Shown: piece by piece, positions 18,623-30,871 of the stretch
Layout of the letters: each line of letters opens with the position of its first letter
Numbering within the stretch: the first letter of the stretch is position 1
Source of the DNA: Lantana camara
Taxonomy: Eukaryota > Streptophyta > Magnoliopsida > Lamiales > Verbenaceae
NCBI GenBank assembly: GCA_037501455.1
Contig: CM074862.1
Location: 58,869,501-58,933,500, forward strand
DNA: 64,000 nucleotides
Direction: 5' to 3'
Notes under the pieces: model-generated
What the model saw: only the letters and a program-made list of their open reading frames with translations
Database searches by the model: none
Told to the model about the DNA's origin: nothing
Program-made: the position numbers and the translations under genes

Positions 18623-21470
18623 TGTAACATCCCGACAGATCAGACTTTTCAGGTAACCTCTTATGTGCTCTATTTAATTATTACTTTAAGTGATTATGTG
18701 ATATTTAATTGCTAACGTGGATTAATTGAAGTTATTTGAACTTAATTGCGTTGGTATGAATTTGTTTAATTTGATCGTTTAACTTTCCTTCACTTTGTAT
18801 TTTGCTCGTTTTAGATTTGTATTTAATTCTGATTTTGTGAATTCGTGATATGTGTTAATTATATGCTTTATGGACCCGTTTATATGCTCGTTTGGGTTCA
18901 TTTTGGAGACGGGACCTAAAGGAGGCTAAAGAGTATTTAGCGCACCTTGGGTTCCGGGACGCGTATCTTGAGTTCGGGAATTCGGATTCGAATTCCGTCA
19001 CCTCCGTTGAACTCATTTCGACGATTTGGGTTTAATGGGGTAAGCCTCACATTTTTCTAAGTTCATTAAGACCTTCGAATTTCACACGTAACGAGCCCCT
19101 TATGCTTGAGAGACACCTTTTGACTCAATAAAGTCTTGTGGACCCCACTTAAACCTAACTAAGCCTTAACCTTGACTCCAAACCCTTGGTTAAGCCCTCT
19201 CTTGCCCCTTTTTCTGCTGGAAACCGAGCTAAACCTCTTTCTCTCCCACAAAAACCGATCAGCATAAGGAAGCAAGAAGAAGAAGAAACCCCTTTGTCCA
19301 TTTTCTTGATTTTTGAGCTCAAATCTTCACCCAAGCTTCTCAAATTTGAAAGGTGAGTTCATGGTTGCAATCTACTCTCTCTCTCTTCTCTTTTATGTGC
19401 TCTTGAGTTCATTTCCTTGGTTGATTTATGAGATATGGCAAGTATGTGAATAGTATGTGTTGGGAGAATTTGTTGATCTTTGCTTCCATTCTTGTTTCCT
19501 TGAGATTTGATGATGATATTATGCTCCTAGGACTTGATTCTTAGCATTTATTACATTTCCTTACATGGTAGTTGGAGTATGAGTGATTGGTCTTAATTGG
19601 GTTATTGAGTTTGGCTGTTTGAGCTGGTTACTTCTTTCTGTATCGAGACACGGGGGTGTCTCGGTTTGCCCTATGTTGGTGACACGGGCGTGTCACCTTC
19701 TGATTTCGTTGTTCGTCTGGTGTACTGAGACACGGGGGTGTCCCAGTTTTCCCTTCCAGGGGGCACGGGCGTGTCCCCTAGGAACTCTAGTTTTTCGCCC
19801 GTCTTTGCATGGTTTTGCTTCCTTTCCGTTGCTTCTTGTTGATCCTTCTTGCCTCGTTTTGGTGTGTATGCATGACCAACTTGTTATATTTTGTGTTAAG
19901 CCTTATGTTATGAATTTGTGACTTGATTTACGTCCTCGTTTATGATGTATGTCCGAATATGCATTGAATGCTCATAAATGATCTAAATGTGGATTCATTT
20001 CATATCATTTGCATCATAAACATACATACGCATGTACCGAGCATCAATGTGGTTCATATTGCGTCTAATAGTGTTCCTTGTTGTTTGTCTTGTTCAGAGG
20101 ATCTCCCTGTAGAGGACGAGCTTGCTCCGTAGGTATCCGGTTGTCACACTTTTGTCTCCACTACGTTCGTTGACAAGGTGAGGTTTTTGTTCTTTTAGTT
20201 ACTCGACCTACAACCCTATTTGATTTGAAACCTCACATGCGAATACGTATAATATATGGTAAATAAGTGTATGATACATATGTTGCGGGACTTGTCCCAT
20301 TTGTTATAAGAGTTTGAAAACGTTTTGTATAAGTATATAAGTTATTTTGCTTTCGTTTGAAAAGTTTCGTTTTGTGCAAGTGTGTGTGTGTAAGCTTGAT
20401 GTGGCTTTGAAAGATAAGCTTTGAGATATGCCTGTGTGCTTTCGTGATATGTTTGGGCCCCGAAGTGTGGTATGGTAATCTCGGGACGACCGAGGGGTCG
20501 CCGAGCTCTTCCATCAACACCTCCATTTGAGAGTCTCACCCAACCTTGGGAGGTTGAGGAAGGGTGTTTCTCTTGAGCCGGCGGAGGCAACCGCCGAAGG
20601 TTTCAAGGTAGTGATTAAACCTTGTCTCGTCTGTGTATGTGGATAGTTAGGGCCGATCAACCCTTCTATCAACCGGTGTTGGGGATGGATTATGATTTGT
20701 TTTGCTTTGCTTTGTTCTTCGTATATGGAAGTTTGGAGTGTGACTCGTACTCGCCGAGTTGGTTTAGCTTTGAATGATCTATGAAACGAGAGTGGATTTC
20801 TAAGTACCTAAAGTTTGGCATTTGCCCCTTTTTCCTTTTCTTTAACCTATATATATCTATATCACGGGAATTAATTTGGCTTGCAAAAACCACTCTCGGT
20901 TCAAGGATTCTTCCGTTTTGATTAAATGCTTTGCTCTATATATATATATATATTGGGTGCGTGAGTTAGCCCCCTCACTAGTCGCTAGGACTAACCCTCG
21001 TTGTTGTTTTTCCCCTTTTCCCTTTCTTTTGAGTTTGCAGGTTCTTCCGAGTCAAGCTAGGCGGCAAGTGTCTTTTGGGTTACTTGTGGTATAGCTTGGG
21101 TCTTCATGCATCGTAGTGGATTTCCTTTCCTTTACTTTACGCATTTTGGATGATGTATTCTGAATATACTTATGCTACTCTGGCCGTGATGACATTGTAT
21201 ATTTTGTATATGAACTAACATGAATACTTGACCCTTCCCCATTTTGATATGTATATATGTGATCTTGGGAATTTTGTTAGCTTATGAATTGCTTCCGCTA
21301 CTCTGATTTTAATTTTCGCAGTTCTTGAGGGTCTAAGCCGCCTAGCGAGGGTGTGGGTTTTGTGTGTCTCCCGTTCACTGTGGTTTGATACGGGTGCGAA
21401 CTTCCATTTCGTTACTCCTGTTGGACCTTAGTGCGGGGGATGTGGCATCCTTCACTCCGGGGGTGTTACA
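18623..21470 (+). repeat. Tek-A 3' LTR
   Basis: 2848 bp, same termini as the 5' LTR. Intron sites are kept (donor 19352/19353, hairpin 20980-20992, acceptor 21040), as are the arms. In the first hairpin C becomes T on one arm, leaving a G-U pair; the third has one A-C mismatch. Confidence 0.95.
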
Positions 21471-22194
21471 GTGAGGTTCAGGCGGCGCGTGCTGCGCCGT
21501 CGTGGCCCCGATGGCCGCACCGCCAACGCCATCCGTTGCGCCGGAGGCCCTTCTTCTTGGGTGTGGGATGTGTGTCGCCGGAAAGTGGCCGGAAGCCGCC
21601 GCGAATGGGCGGCGAAGTGGCGGCTCCGCCACCCTCCACCTGCGCGACTGAAAATCGCCAATATCTCCACCGTTGCTCGTCAGTTGGTCGAGTTCTTGGT
21701 ACGGTTGTGACCGCGTCGTTGAGCTTTCCGAAATGAACTATTGGATCGTCGAATTCCGTCGAGAAACGAGCGAGTTTGAGTAGTGTGTGAAAACACACCG
21801 TGAGTGTGTGTGAATACTGACTGAATCGAGGGAGAAGAGAGAGAGAGATGGGTCTGCTGCGTTTGGCACGAAAAGCGAGAATCCGGGTATAAATCTTGGG
21901 TCCTCGTACACGAAAACGGTCGGAAGAAGGGGTTAACGACGTCAGAATTGGGCAAACTCAGAGTCTATGGACTCGTCTCGATGCCCCGTACGTGTTGAAG
22001 GGATCAAAATGGTCAAAATCTCGTTCGAACGATAAATGACAAAAAAAACCCCTAAAAGGAAAAAATTACAAAAAGGCCCCTAAACTCATAAAGAGTTCAA
22101 AATAGGGCCGAGCAAAATACAAAATCACATAATTAAACACGTAAAAAGGTTGAAATGAGGCGTACCATATAAGTCGGACGAACGGGATGTTACA
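21471..22194 (-). repeat. Tek-B 3' LTR, second segment
   Basis: Resumes with GTGAG (target duplication) and GTTCAGGCGG, matching 36293-36924. It contains about 88 bases (21620-21708) absent from the other LTR. GC-rich to about 21640, then AT-rich, ending GGGATGTTACA. On sense it is the LTR start (U3), with a possible TATA (TTTATACC) near 21890. Confidence 0.9.
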
Positions 22195-22514
22195 AACTCC
22201 CCTCCTTCAAAAGGACTTGTCCTCAGGTCCAAAAGCAGGATCTTGAACAACTCTGAAACGAATTCCACTTCAAGCTTCCGCTGCGCAACTCTGATCTAGG
22301 CAAACTGCAAACCCCTACAGGATACTTCTCTCTTAGTTGGCATCACTCCCTCCATGGTGACTCGTTGTCCATGAGGTCTCATTGAGCACTTGACCGTTGG
22401 TCATTTCAAACTTATTCGATCGCCACTAGGCCATTGCACCCCAAAGCTCGCTACTGTCGCATCTTCGTTGCTTGCAGACTGCCGTCATGCCACGCGTAAC
22501 ACAACTACGACAAA

Positions 22515-22935
22515 CAAGAGAGAATCCCATCTCTCAACACACAAGTGAGAGAACCCCGTCCCTCAGCACACACAAAAGAGAGAAACCCCGTCTCTCAAGC
22601 ACATAATTGAGAGAGCCCCGTCTCTCAAACACAGAATCGAGAGAACCCCATCTCTCAACCTAAGTGTGATAGATTCCACATCTCCCATACATTCTAGTTT
22701 GAGAAAATCCGACATTTCTTAAACCCTAAATCCAAAGGAATCCAACATCCCTCGAATACCTAAGAACAAGAGAATCCAGCAACTCTCGTGCATGAAACTC
22801 AGAAAGACTCCAGCATCTCTCTGTCACAAAATTAGAGAGAATCCAACATCTCTCTAGCACACAAATAGGAAGAGTCAACATCTCCCTAACACGTAAACAG
22901 AGAGAATCAAATCTCTCACACTCAAGCACATAGAT
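22515..22935 (-). repeat. Hairpin array in the Tek-B internal region
   Basis: About ten imperfect units of roughly 35-40 bases. Cores read on the plus strand TTGAGAGA-GCCCCG-TCTCTCAA (22608-22628, 8 perfect pairs), with variants such as GTGAGAGA...TCCCTC and GAGAGAA...CATCTCTC. On the sense strand each is a stem with a CGGGG-containing loop. The first five are well kept, later ones eroded. The same motif occurs in Tek-E at 42401-42690. Confidence 0.75.
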
Positions 22936-23411
22936 AGAGTCAGAAATCACAACAATTAACACATAGCACAATTGACAACTATATCACGTAATAACAGGAA
23001 GTAGTCAAACTAAAGAATGCATGTATGCTCATGCCATGAATGTTTAGTGTACCGTTCACCATGGTGTTTGAAATCTTGACCATAAAGTTGAGATGATGTC
23101 ATGGAAGCTGGTTAAATTGTTGGTATTGCAACCCTGTAATTAAAACACTAAAGTTGGTGCATGATGGTTAGATGTGCAAATGAAATGTGATAATTAGATC
23201 ACATAAGTGCAGCAATGAAGAGCAATTAAGAGCACATTGATAAAATGTTGCACCATCATAGTCATAACGCGCACATAGTCATATATCTCAATGCAATTCA
23301 CACTGAAGAAGCCAAATTTCATGCCAAATGGATGCAATGCGCACATATTCCTATGCCGTACGACCTACACTGACACGACACGACTCCAGAGCACTGGTTC
23401 TGAACCTGGTA

Positions 23412-23423
23412 GCTCTGATACCA
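23412..23423 (-). promoter_or_regulatory. Tek-B primer-binding site
   Basis: Plus-strand GCTCTGATACCA, the reverse of TGGTATCAGAGC, 8 bases from the LTR at 23432. Its inner half (GCTCTG, 23412-23417) pairs with CAGAGC at 23387-23392, with an inner GGTT/AACC stem. Confidence 0.9.
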
Positions 23424-23431
23424 CTTATCGA

Positions 23432-23452
23432 TGTAACACCCCCCACGTGAGG
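23432..23452 (-). repeat. Tek-B 5' LTR, first 21 bases
   Basis: TGTAACACC...CACGTGAGG, the LTR edge next to the primer site, cut by Tek-C after TGAGG. It matches 8671-8690 apart from one C/G change. Confidence 0.9.
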
Positions 23453-23982
23453 TGTAACGCCCCAGCTTTCGGCAATTCAGATATGATCGACACGTGTGCG
23501 TTTGAGAGTTAGATTTTAATTATTAATTGATCATTTCTTTAATTTTCCATTTCATGGCATAATTTTATAAAATTATATTCTTGGTATTTTAATGAAAATT
23601 CATATCATATTATAATTGTCGTATATATTGAACGTAATTGTAACGTGAATTAATTTCCCGAATGTGATTTAATTCTTTCGTGACCTTACTTGAGCATTCT
23701 TATGAATTAGGGGACCTAATTGTATAACTTACTAAGTGAAAGGACTTAATAGCAAAATTGGCCATTTCTTCCCCTTCATTAGCAACATTTCACGTACCAT
23801 TACATTCCCTTTCAAACAAACATTCATACATATTGTTCTTGCTTTCCTTGTTCAACCGAGACAAACCCTTCTTGGAAGAGAGGGAGATTTCATCTTGCAA
23901 GCATCATATTTGTGGGATTTGTGATAATTGAGGCATCATCAACATAATTTCTTTTTCTTGGCTTCCATTTCTTTCATTTGAG

Positions 23983-25633
23983 GTATTTATGGAGAATGGA
24001 TGAATTTCTTGGATTTATGACTTTGATAGGGCTTTGTATTGGATGGGTTAAATTGTGTATTGGTTGTTGGAAATATGTTTAGGAACTTTTAGCTTAAGTT
24101 ATATACATTAAACTTGTGGATATTGAACTTGGAGCATGGATGATGGAATGGGTTTCATTTGATGAATCTTGGATGATCTAATGTGGAAATGAGTGTTTAT
24201 ATGAATTGTTGTTAATTTATATGTATGGTAGTATGTGTATTACATGATATATATGCATTTCATCTTGGTTTGATTCCATTTTTGGGTGTTGGAGCTTTGG
24301 TACGTAGTTGTTCTGCTGTTTACTCTGTTTTTTTCCTGCTACGCACAGTTGACACGGGCGTGTCAACTTTCCCTTCTTCAGTGTGACACGGGGGTGCATG
24401 ATGGCTTGGTTTTTCTGTACCGCGACACGGGGGTGTCACGGATTGCTTTGTAATGGTGACACGGGCGTGTCACCTTCTGTTCGCATGCATGTTGTCCGCT
24501 GTACTGTGACACGGGGGTGTCACGACTTAGTGTATTTTGGTGGCACGGGCGTGTCACCCTCCGTTTTCATGTATATTGCTTTGCATGCATGGTTGTACGT
24601 GTATGTGTTATATATACATATATGTTGGTTATATATTAATTGTTATTTGGTTTAATTGACTGTATTTAATTGTTTATTCCCTAATTGTGAGTTCGAATGA
24701 ATTGAATGGATGACTTGAACGTATGATTTAATTTCTTAATAGTGCACCTGAACATAATCTTGTCTGTCACATATTCATATCATACTCGCTGCATTTTCGC
24801 CGTTCGTCCTACTTGGTACATTTTGAATCGTGCATCACGGACAATTGTCTTTCTTGCACAGACCAGCTTCCTGGTGACGAGGAGCAGGCCCCGTGAGCTG
24901 TTTCCTTGTTTGTTTTGGGTCGTTCAGGTGAGGTTTAATTTCTAGTTATATAGAACTATATGACCCTTATATGGATTTTAAGCCAAAACGTATACGCATA
25001 TCTATAGCTTTCCACAAATGTTAATTGATTTTCACTGAACGACTGTATTGTATTGAATCGACTGTTTTGGCGAGTATATTGATTACACTATGGGCCCGAG
25101 GGTAGTAGCTTGAGCCAACCGGGAAAGCATAGGCTGACGGGTAACTCCGGCTCTATCCTCACCATTTGGGATGACCCCTGAAGCCACTAGGAGATTAGTG
25201 GTGGAAGGAGTTCCGAGCTTTGGGTTTCATGCGCCCTCTGCTCACACTGATTGGATGGTTGAGTCTAGCTAACTGACCATCACCCGGAGGAAGAAGGATG
25301 GACTGAAACTGCTAATTGTATACCGTAATGAATTGCATGATCACCTAACTATTGAACAACTGATTGATTGATTGTACACAGTCGGAGTAAGGTTGGAGAT
25401 TTGCCCTCACTCGCCGGGCCACAAATTGATTTTACTGAATTGTTAAATGGATAAATTGAATTAGTTGTAACCTCGGGCGATCGTATCTTTTATTCTATTA
25501 AATTGTATTGTTATTTTCCAAAAATTGTTACCCGAGATTATAACTTGCATGTATGTGCGCTTATATTTATTTATTTTTACCCCTCGCTCAGTCCATGTTG
25601 GACTGACACCTCGACTTTTCAGTTGTTTTGCAG
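23983..25633 (+). other. Inferred intron inside the Tek-C LTR
   Basis: Donor GAG|GTATTT at 23982/23983. Hairpin AGTCC/GGACT (25590-25604, 5-base loop), overlapped by CTGAC (25603-25607), a perfect CTRAY branch motif, 27 bases before TTTTGCAG ending 25633. Copied in the 3' LTR as 31401-33051, also 1651 bases. Confidence 0.5.
24347..24558 (+). repeat. Intronic hairpin array of Tek-C
   Basis: Six units: AGTTGACAC loop GGGC (24347-24368, 9 pairs); a broken one with GGGG (24381-24397); CCGCGACAC loop GGGG (one mismatch here, perfect as CCGTGACAC in the 3' LTR); GGTGACAC loop GGGC (24455-24474); GTGACAC loop GGGG (24506-24523); GGTGGCAC loop GGGC with a G-U pair (24539-24558). Repeated in the 3' LTR at 31765-31976. 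Confidence 0.8.
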
Positions 25634-26032
25634 GGCGTGCTAGGCGGGAATTAGAGTCTAGAGTGTCTTTAATTCGGGTCTAGCACACTTCATCTTATAT
25701 TTTGTTCATGTACAGATACACTACCTATTTTGTAGCATGCCTTGTTATTTATTGTGGAGATGATATTGTATTGATATGGAATGTTGGTATCTATTAGTAA
25801 ATAAATAAATATGCTACCTATAAGTATTGAATGACGTATCGCTTCCGCTTTTATCTACTCTGAATCGTTAATTGTTTAGTTTGGGGTTAGTCCTGCCTAG
25901 CCTTGTGTTTTTTTTTATTGTCTCCCGTTTGCTATAGCTTTGGTTCATGTATGGATTGGTCATTTCATATGTGGACTGGGGCTATAGTGCGGGGGATGTG
26001 GTGCCTGGCATTCCGGGTGCTACATCCTACGG

Positions 26033-26044
26033 TGGTATCAAAGC
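26033..26044 (+). promoter_or_regulatory. Tek-C primer-binding site
   Basis: TGGTATCAAAGC, one change from the usual site, 8 bases after the LTR. It is followed by stem CCCGGTT/AACCGGG (26044-26061) with loop GCAA and the leader motif TAGGTCGCACGGCATAGGAA at 26087. Confidence 0.9.
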
Positions 26045-26283
26045 CCGGTTGCAAAACCGGGTCTCTAGTGTCGTGTCTTGTGAGTCTAGGTCGCACGGCA
26101 TAGGAACTAATTGTCAATTTGAGAGTCTTGCATCGTTATTTGACATATTTGAACCTACTTGACTTATTTGAATTTACTTGAATTTGGTGAATTGTTGAAT
26201 TTATAACTTATGTGCAATTGTGAATTATTTGCACACATTTGCACCTACTAATTGAACATGCATAATAGTGACTTGATTTCAGG

Positions 26284-29200
26284 ATGGCTCGCGATAGACA
26301 TCGCCGTGATCGTTCCCCTAGACATCGACATCGTCGTCATCATTGCCGGGGACATATCACCACCTCCTCCTCCACCTTCTCAGGCTCAGCCACAGGATTT
26401 CATGAATGCAGTGGTGGGTCTTATTGATCAGAGAGTTTGAGATTATGTTCCTCCAGCACCACCAGTTCTACCACCAGTTCCACCACCACAGCCGGGAGGC
26501 CAGATTTCATTAGCTTTCAGGAAGTTCCAGAACCAGCATCCTCCCAAGTTTTATAAAGGGAATGATATTCATGCCGAGCAGTGGCTAAGGGAGATTGAGA
26601 GGATATGGGAGCTTATCCCGTGTGAGTCCCAGGAGAAGGCCCGATGTACTATTTCTTTGATTCAGGGCGAGGCATATTCATGGTGGGAGAGTGCCCGGAT
26701 TGTGTTAGATGCTGCAGGCGAGGAAGTGAATTGGGAAGTTTTCGTCAGGGAGTTTAAGAACAAGTTTATTCCTCCATCTTCTCGCACTCAAAGGTTGAAG
26801 GAATTTACAGAACTTAAGCAAGGATGCCGGTCAGTTTCAGAGTATATCACCGAGTTTGAGAGATTATCCCGCTATGCTCCTAATATAGCGAGTGACGATT
26901 TCCGTAAGGCGATGCAGTTTGTTCAGGGCCTTAGACCGGATATTCAGGCAGCGATTGAGGCGGTCAACACGAGCACATGGGTGAAGGCTACCAAGAAGGC
27001 ATTGTTGGTTGAGGATTCAGTGAATGCGAGGCGGTCTACTTATCGTTCAGGTTCGGGTTCAGGTTCCGGATCGGGTTTCAGAGGTTCCGGATCGGGGTAT
27101 AAGGGTTCAGGTTCGGGTTCTGCTTCAGGCAAGAGGCCGATGTTTTATTCTTCTCCACCACCAGCTCCGAAGGGCCCAGGGAAGAAGCCCCGACCAACGG
27201 GACCAATGATTAGAGCTCCAGTTGCTCCAGCTTTGCCACCACCTCCCGAGAGGCCTACTTGTACCTTCTGTGGGCAGAGGATGCACATTTATGATAACTG
27301 CAGGAGGCGTCTGGGTTTATGCTTGATCTGTGGGAACAACGAGCATATGGTAGACGGATGTCCAGATCGCAGGATGCCACCACCGGGAGCACAGAGACCA
27401 CTGATCAGGGCTCGTGCTTATGCTCTGGACGGAGAGCAGCAAGATGCTGATGTTGATCCCGCCGCGGTAGTTGAAGGTACCATTTGCATACATGGCACGA
27501 ACATTCATACCTTATTTGATCCGGGAGCTACTCACTCATTTCTCTCGAGTGCTATATCTGTTTCCTTACCTTTGTCTGTTACTCGCTCTTCTGCATGTTA
27601 TGTGGTTAGTACTCCGTTTGGTGGTAGTTTAGAATCTGATCGGGTGTTTAGAGAGGTTCCGGTGAGTATCGAGGGTCGAGTTTTCTTGTCAGACTTCATT
27701 GAGCTGCCGATGACCTGCTATGGATCCATTTTGGGCATGGATTGGTTGTACAGACATTCCGCCACCGTAGATTGCAGGGCGAAGAAGGTTCAGTTGGGAT
27801 CAGATTTGGTAGTGGGTTGGAGTTCCAAGACTGTGCCTCTACTTTCTTTCTCAGAAGCTCATAAGTTGGTTCGAGAGGGAGCCATGGGTTTCATTGCTTA
27901 CATTCTCAACAAACCCAAGGATCAGAGTAAGCTGGAAGAAACGGAAGTAGTGAAGGAGTTTCCCGAGGTCTTTCCTGAGGAATTGGATTCGTTACCTCCA
28001 GATCAGGAAATTGAGTTTGTGATCGACTTGTACCCTAATGCAAAGTCGTACTCCAAGACTCCATATCGTATGGCTCCGGCCGAGTTGAAAGAGTTAAAGA
28101 CTCAACTTGACGTTTGTTGGAGATTGGGTACATTAGACCGAGTTCTTCTCCCTGGGGTGCACCGGTTTTGTTCGTAAAGAAGAAGGACGGGACTTTGAGG
28201 ATGTGTATAGACTATAGGGAGTTGAACCGGATGACGATCAAGAACAAGTATCCTCTTCCACATATCGAGGAGTTGTTTGACATACTTTAGGGATCTAAAG
28301 TCTACTCGAAGTTGGATTTGAGACAAGGCTACTACCAGCTGCGAATCCGAGCAGAGGATATTTCTAAGACATGATTTAATACTCGGTATGGGCATTATGA
28401 GTTCATAGTAATGCCGTTTGGTTTGACTAATGCCCCAGCAGCTTTTATGGACATGATGCACAGGATTTTCAGGCCTTTTCTGGATAAGTTCGTGGTCATC
28501 TTCATTGATGATATTCTGGTTTTCTCTAAGTCTGCCGAGGAGCATGCAAGGCATCTTCAGTTGGTATTGAGGACTTTGAAGGAGCATCAGTTATTTGCCA
28601 AATTCAGCAAGTGTGAGTTTTGGATTGACAGGGTGTCATTCTTGGGTCACGTGATTTCGGGCAATGGTTTGGAGGTCGATCCTTCAAAGATTGAGTCGGT
28701 TCTGAAGTGGGAGAAACCTAAGAATGCCTCAGAAATCAGGAGTTTCTTGGGATTGGCAGGTTACTACTAGAGGTTTGTTAAAGATTTTTCCAAGTTAGCA
28801 GCTCCTTTAACCCGGTTGACGAAGAAGAATGTGAAATTTGACTGGAATGAAGATTGTGAGAAGAGTTTCACTTTCTTGAAAGAGAAGTTAGTATCTGCTC
28901 CAGTGTTAGCCCTTCCGGAAGGTTCTGAAGGATATGTTGTTTATACGGATGCTTCTAAGGAAGGCTTGGGATGTGTGTTGACACAGAAGGGTAAAGTAAT
29001 TGCTTATGCATCCCGAAAGTTAAAGGAGCAGAAGAATTATCCAACACATGATCTTGAGCTCGCCGCCGTAGTCTTTGCACTTGGAAAGTGGAGACATTAT
29101 TTGTACGGGGTATCTTTTGAGATTTTCACCGACCACAAAAGCCTCCAGTATTTATTCACTCACAAGGATTTGAATATGAGGTCGCGGCGTTGGATGGAAA

Positions 29201-30837
29201 GGTTGGAAGATTATGATTGCACGATTAAGTACCATCCCGGCAAAGCCAACGTGGTCGCCGATGCACTTAGTAGGAAGGTTAGTGTATCGAACTTGGAAGT
29301 GGGTGAAAGTAGTGGAATCGAGCCACTTGTTCTAAGGGCTAGAGTTTCTAATATTTCAGTTCAGCCAGATTTGAAGCACAGGTTGTTTGAGGTTCAGAGT
29401 ACGGACGTGGAAGTTCAGAAATTGGTAGCTAAGGCAAGAGCTGATCCGGAGTGTCCATTCGGGTTCGATGAAACCGGTCTTCTTCGTTTCAAGAACCGAG
29501 TGGTTGTACCCGAAGAGTTGAAACGGGTATTGCTAGAGGAAGCTCACAGATCGGCTTATTCCATCCACCCCGGAGGAAACAAGATGTATAAGGACTTAAG
29601 GCAATATTATTGGTGGCGTTGATTGAAGAAGGATGTGGCCGAGGATGTAAAGCATTGTCTCACTTGTCAGAAAGTGAAAGCCGAGCACCAGAAACCGGGA
29701 GGTCTTCTTCAGCCGTTACCTATTCCTGAGTGGAAGTGGGAACAGGTGACGATGAATTTCGTATCCGGATTACCTAAAGTGAAAGGTTGATTCGATGGAA
29801 TTTGGGTGATTGTGGACCGTTTGACTAAGTCTGCACATTTTCTGCCGGTTCGGATGTCGTTTAAGATTCGCAAGCTAGCCGAGCTTTATAACCGGGAGAT
29901 TGTTAGACTTCACGGGATTCCGGTTAGTATAGTCTCAGACAGAGATCCACGGTTTACTTCTAAGTTGTGGCGTGAACTGCAAGAGGTTTTGGGTACAAAG
30001 CTCCAGTTTAGTACAGCATTTCATCCTCAGACGGATGGTCAGTCCGAGAGATTAATAAGATATCTCGAGGATTTGCTTCGAGCTTGTTCTTTGGATTTTC
30101 AATCTTCTTGGCATGATCAGCTACCTTTGATTGAGTTTGCGTACAACAACAGTTTTTAGGCTTCGATAGGAATGGCACCGTATGAGCTACTTTATGGACG
30201 GAAGTGTCGTTCTCCGTTGTTCTTTGACTTGGAAGAGTGGAAATGGACTAAGCAAGAAGGTGTTAAGAAAAGTGAGCAATTGGAAAAACCTTCTAAGGTT
30301 GTTGAAGCTATGATTGAGAAAGTCCAATTAATAAAACAACGGATGAGATCAGCTCAGGACAGACAGAAGAGCTATGCCGATCGTCGTAGAAGGGATCTCG
30401 AGTTTTAAGTTGGAGACCGAGTATTCTTGAAGGCGTCTCCACGCAAAGGATTTGCTCGGATTGGGAAAGGAGGTAAGCTTAAGCCTCGTTATCTAGGTCC
30501 TTATGAGATTTTGGAAAGAGTTGGAGAAGTTGCTTACAGATTGGACCTACCACCGAGCCTCACAGGGATTCAGAATGTATTTCACGTGTCTCAGCTAAGG
30601 AAATACTACCCCGATGAAACCAAGATCATTCCTGTTGAAGAAGTGGAATTGGAACCGAACCTTACCTTTGTTCAAAAACCGGTTAAGATATTGGATAAGA
30701 AGTTTCAGGAATTAAGAAACTGGAAGATCCCCATGGTTAAGGTTCATTGGAGAAGTGACAAGACCGAAGAAGCCACGTGGGAAACCGAAGACAAGATGAG
30801 AAGGTTCCATCCAGAGTTGTTCCCTTCCGATCAGTGA
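26284..30837 (+). pseudogene. gag-pol: Tek-C gag-pol polyprotein, all domains present
   Basis: Starts MARDRHRRDRSP at 26284. A frameshift near 26350 leads into the proline-rich segment, capsid (WLREIERIWELIP, AYSWWE, FIPPSSRTQRLKEF), a Gly-Ser-rich linker (27044-27130), two intact CCHC knuckles (CTFCGQRMHIYDNC, CLICGNNEHMVDGC), protease DPGATHSF (about 27523), a second frameshift near 28112, reverse transcriptase (IDD at about 28504-28512), RNase H (TDAS at 28945, then the E, D, D positions), integrase finger and core (SDRDPRF, QSERL), GPY/F and chromodomain (KILDKKFQ, EATWETEDK). Nonsense codons at 26438, 28288, 28372, 28768, 29620, 29788, 30157, 30406. The first catalytic Asp of integrase reads Asn (MNF, 29755). 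It serves as the reference for what Tek-A and Tek-E have lost. Confidence 0.95.
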
Positions 30838-30857
30838 ATCTGGGGACCAGATTCTTT

Positions 30858-30871
30858 TAAGGAGGGAGGAT
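30858..30871 (+). promoter_or_regulatory. Tek-C polypurine tract
   Basis: AAGGAGGGAGGAT immediately before the 3' LTR at 30872, 21 bases after the pol stop. Confidence 0.85.

Larger units (their letters stand above)
11543..21470 (+). mobile_element. Tek-A: Tekay-clade chromovirus lacking RNase H
   Basis: Complete plus-strand element: 5' LTR, primer site, one gag-pol frame, purine tract, 3' LTR. Target duplication GCGAG (11538-11542) / GTGAG (21471-21475); the uninterrupted site is preserved at 36288-36300 and shows GCGAG, so the right copy has a CpG-to-TpG change. Five nonsense codons and an in-frame loss of RNase H make it non-autonomous. Confidence 0.95.
22195..23431 (-). other. Tek-B internal region, no genes
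   Basis: 1237 bp. On sense: primer site (23412-23423), a leader with the motif at 23348-23367, about 400 bases without recognisable content, a hairpin array (22515-22935), a stretch similar in layout to Tek-E, then a few dozen bases like the extreme 3' end of pol (GGACCTGAGGACAAGTCC, compare 18588 onward) and the purine tract at 22195-22208. Capsid, protease, reverse transcriptase and integrase are all absent. Confidence 0.8.
23453..26024 (+). repeat. Tek-C 5' LTR
   Basis: 2572 bp, TGTAACGCCCC...GGGTGCTACA. Contains the inferred intron 23983-25633, the hairpin array 24347-24558, arms GCTAGGCGGGA (25639-25649) and TCCTGCCTAGC (25891-25901), and GTGCGGGGGATGTGG at 25988. Confidence 0.95.

Noticed and set aside
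21431..21736. Several overlapping GC-rich frames near 21375-21800 and 36069-36528 as host genes
   Set aside because: All fall within Tek-B LTR copies; no intron-exon structure or recognisable protein. Kept only as a GC-rich block worth a look.
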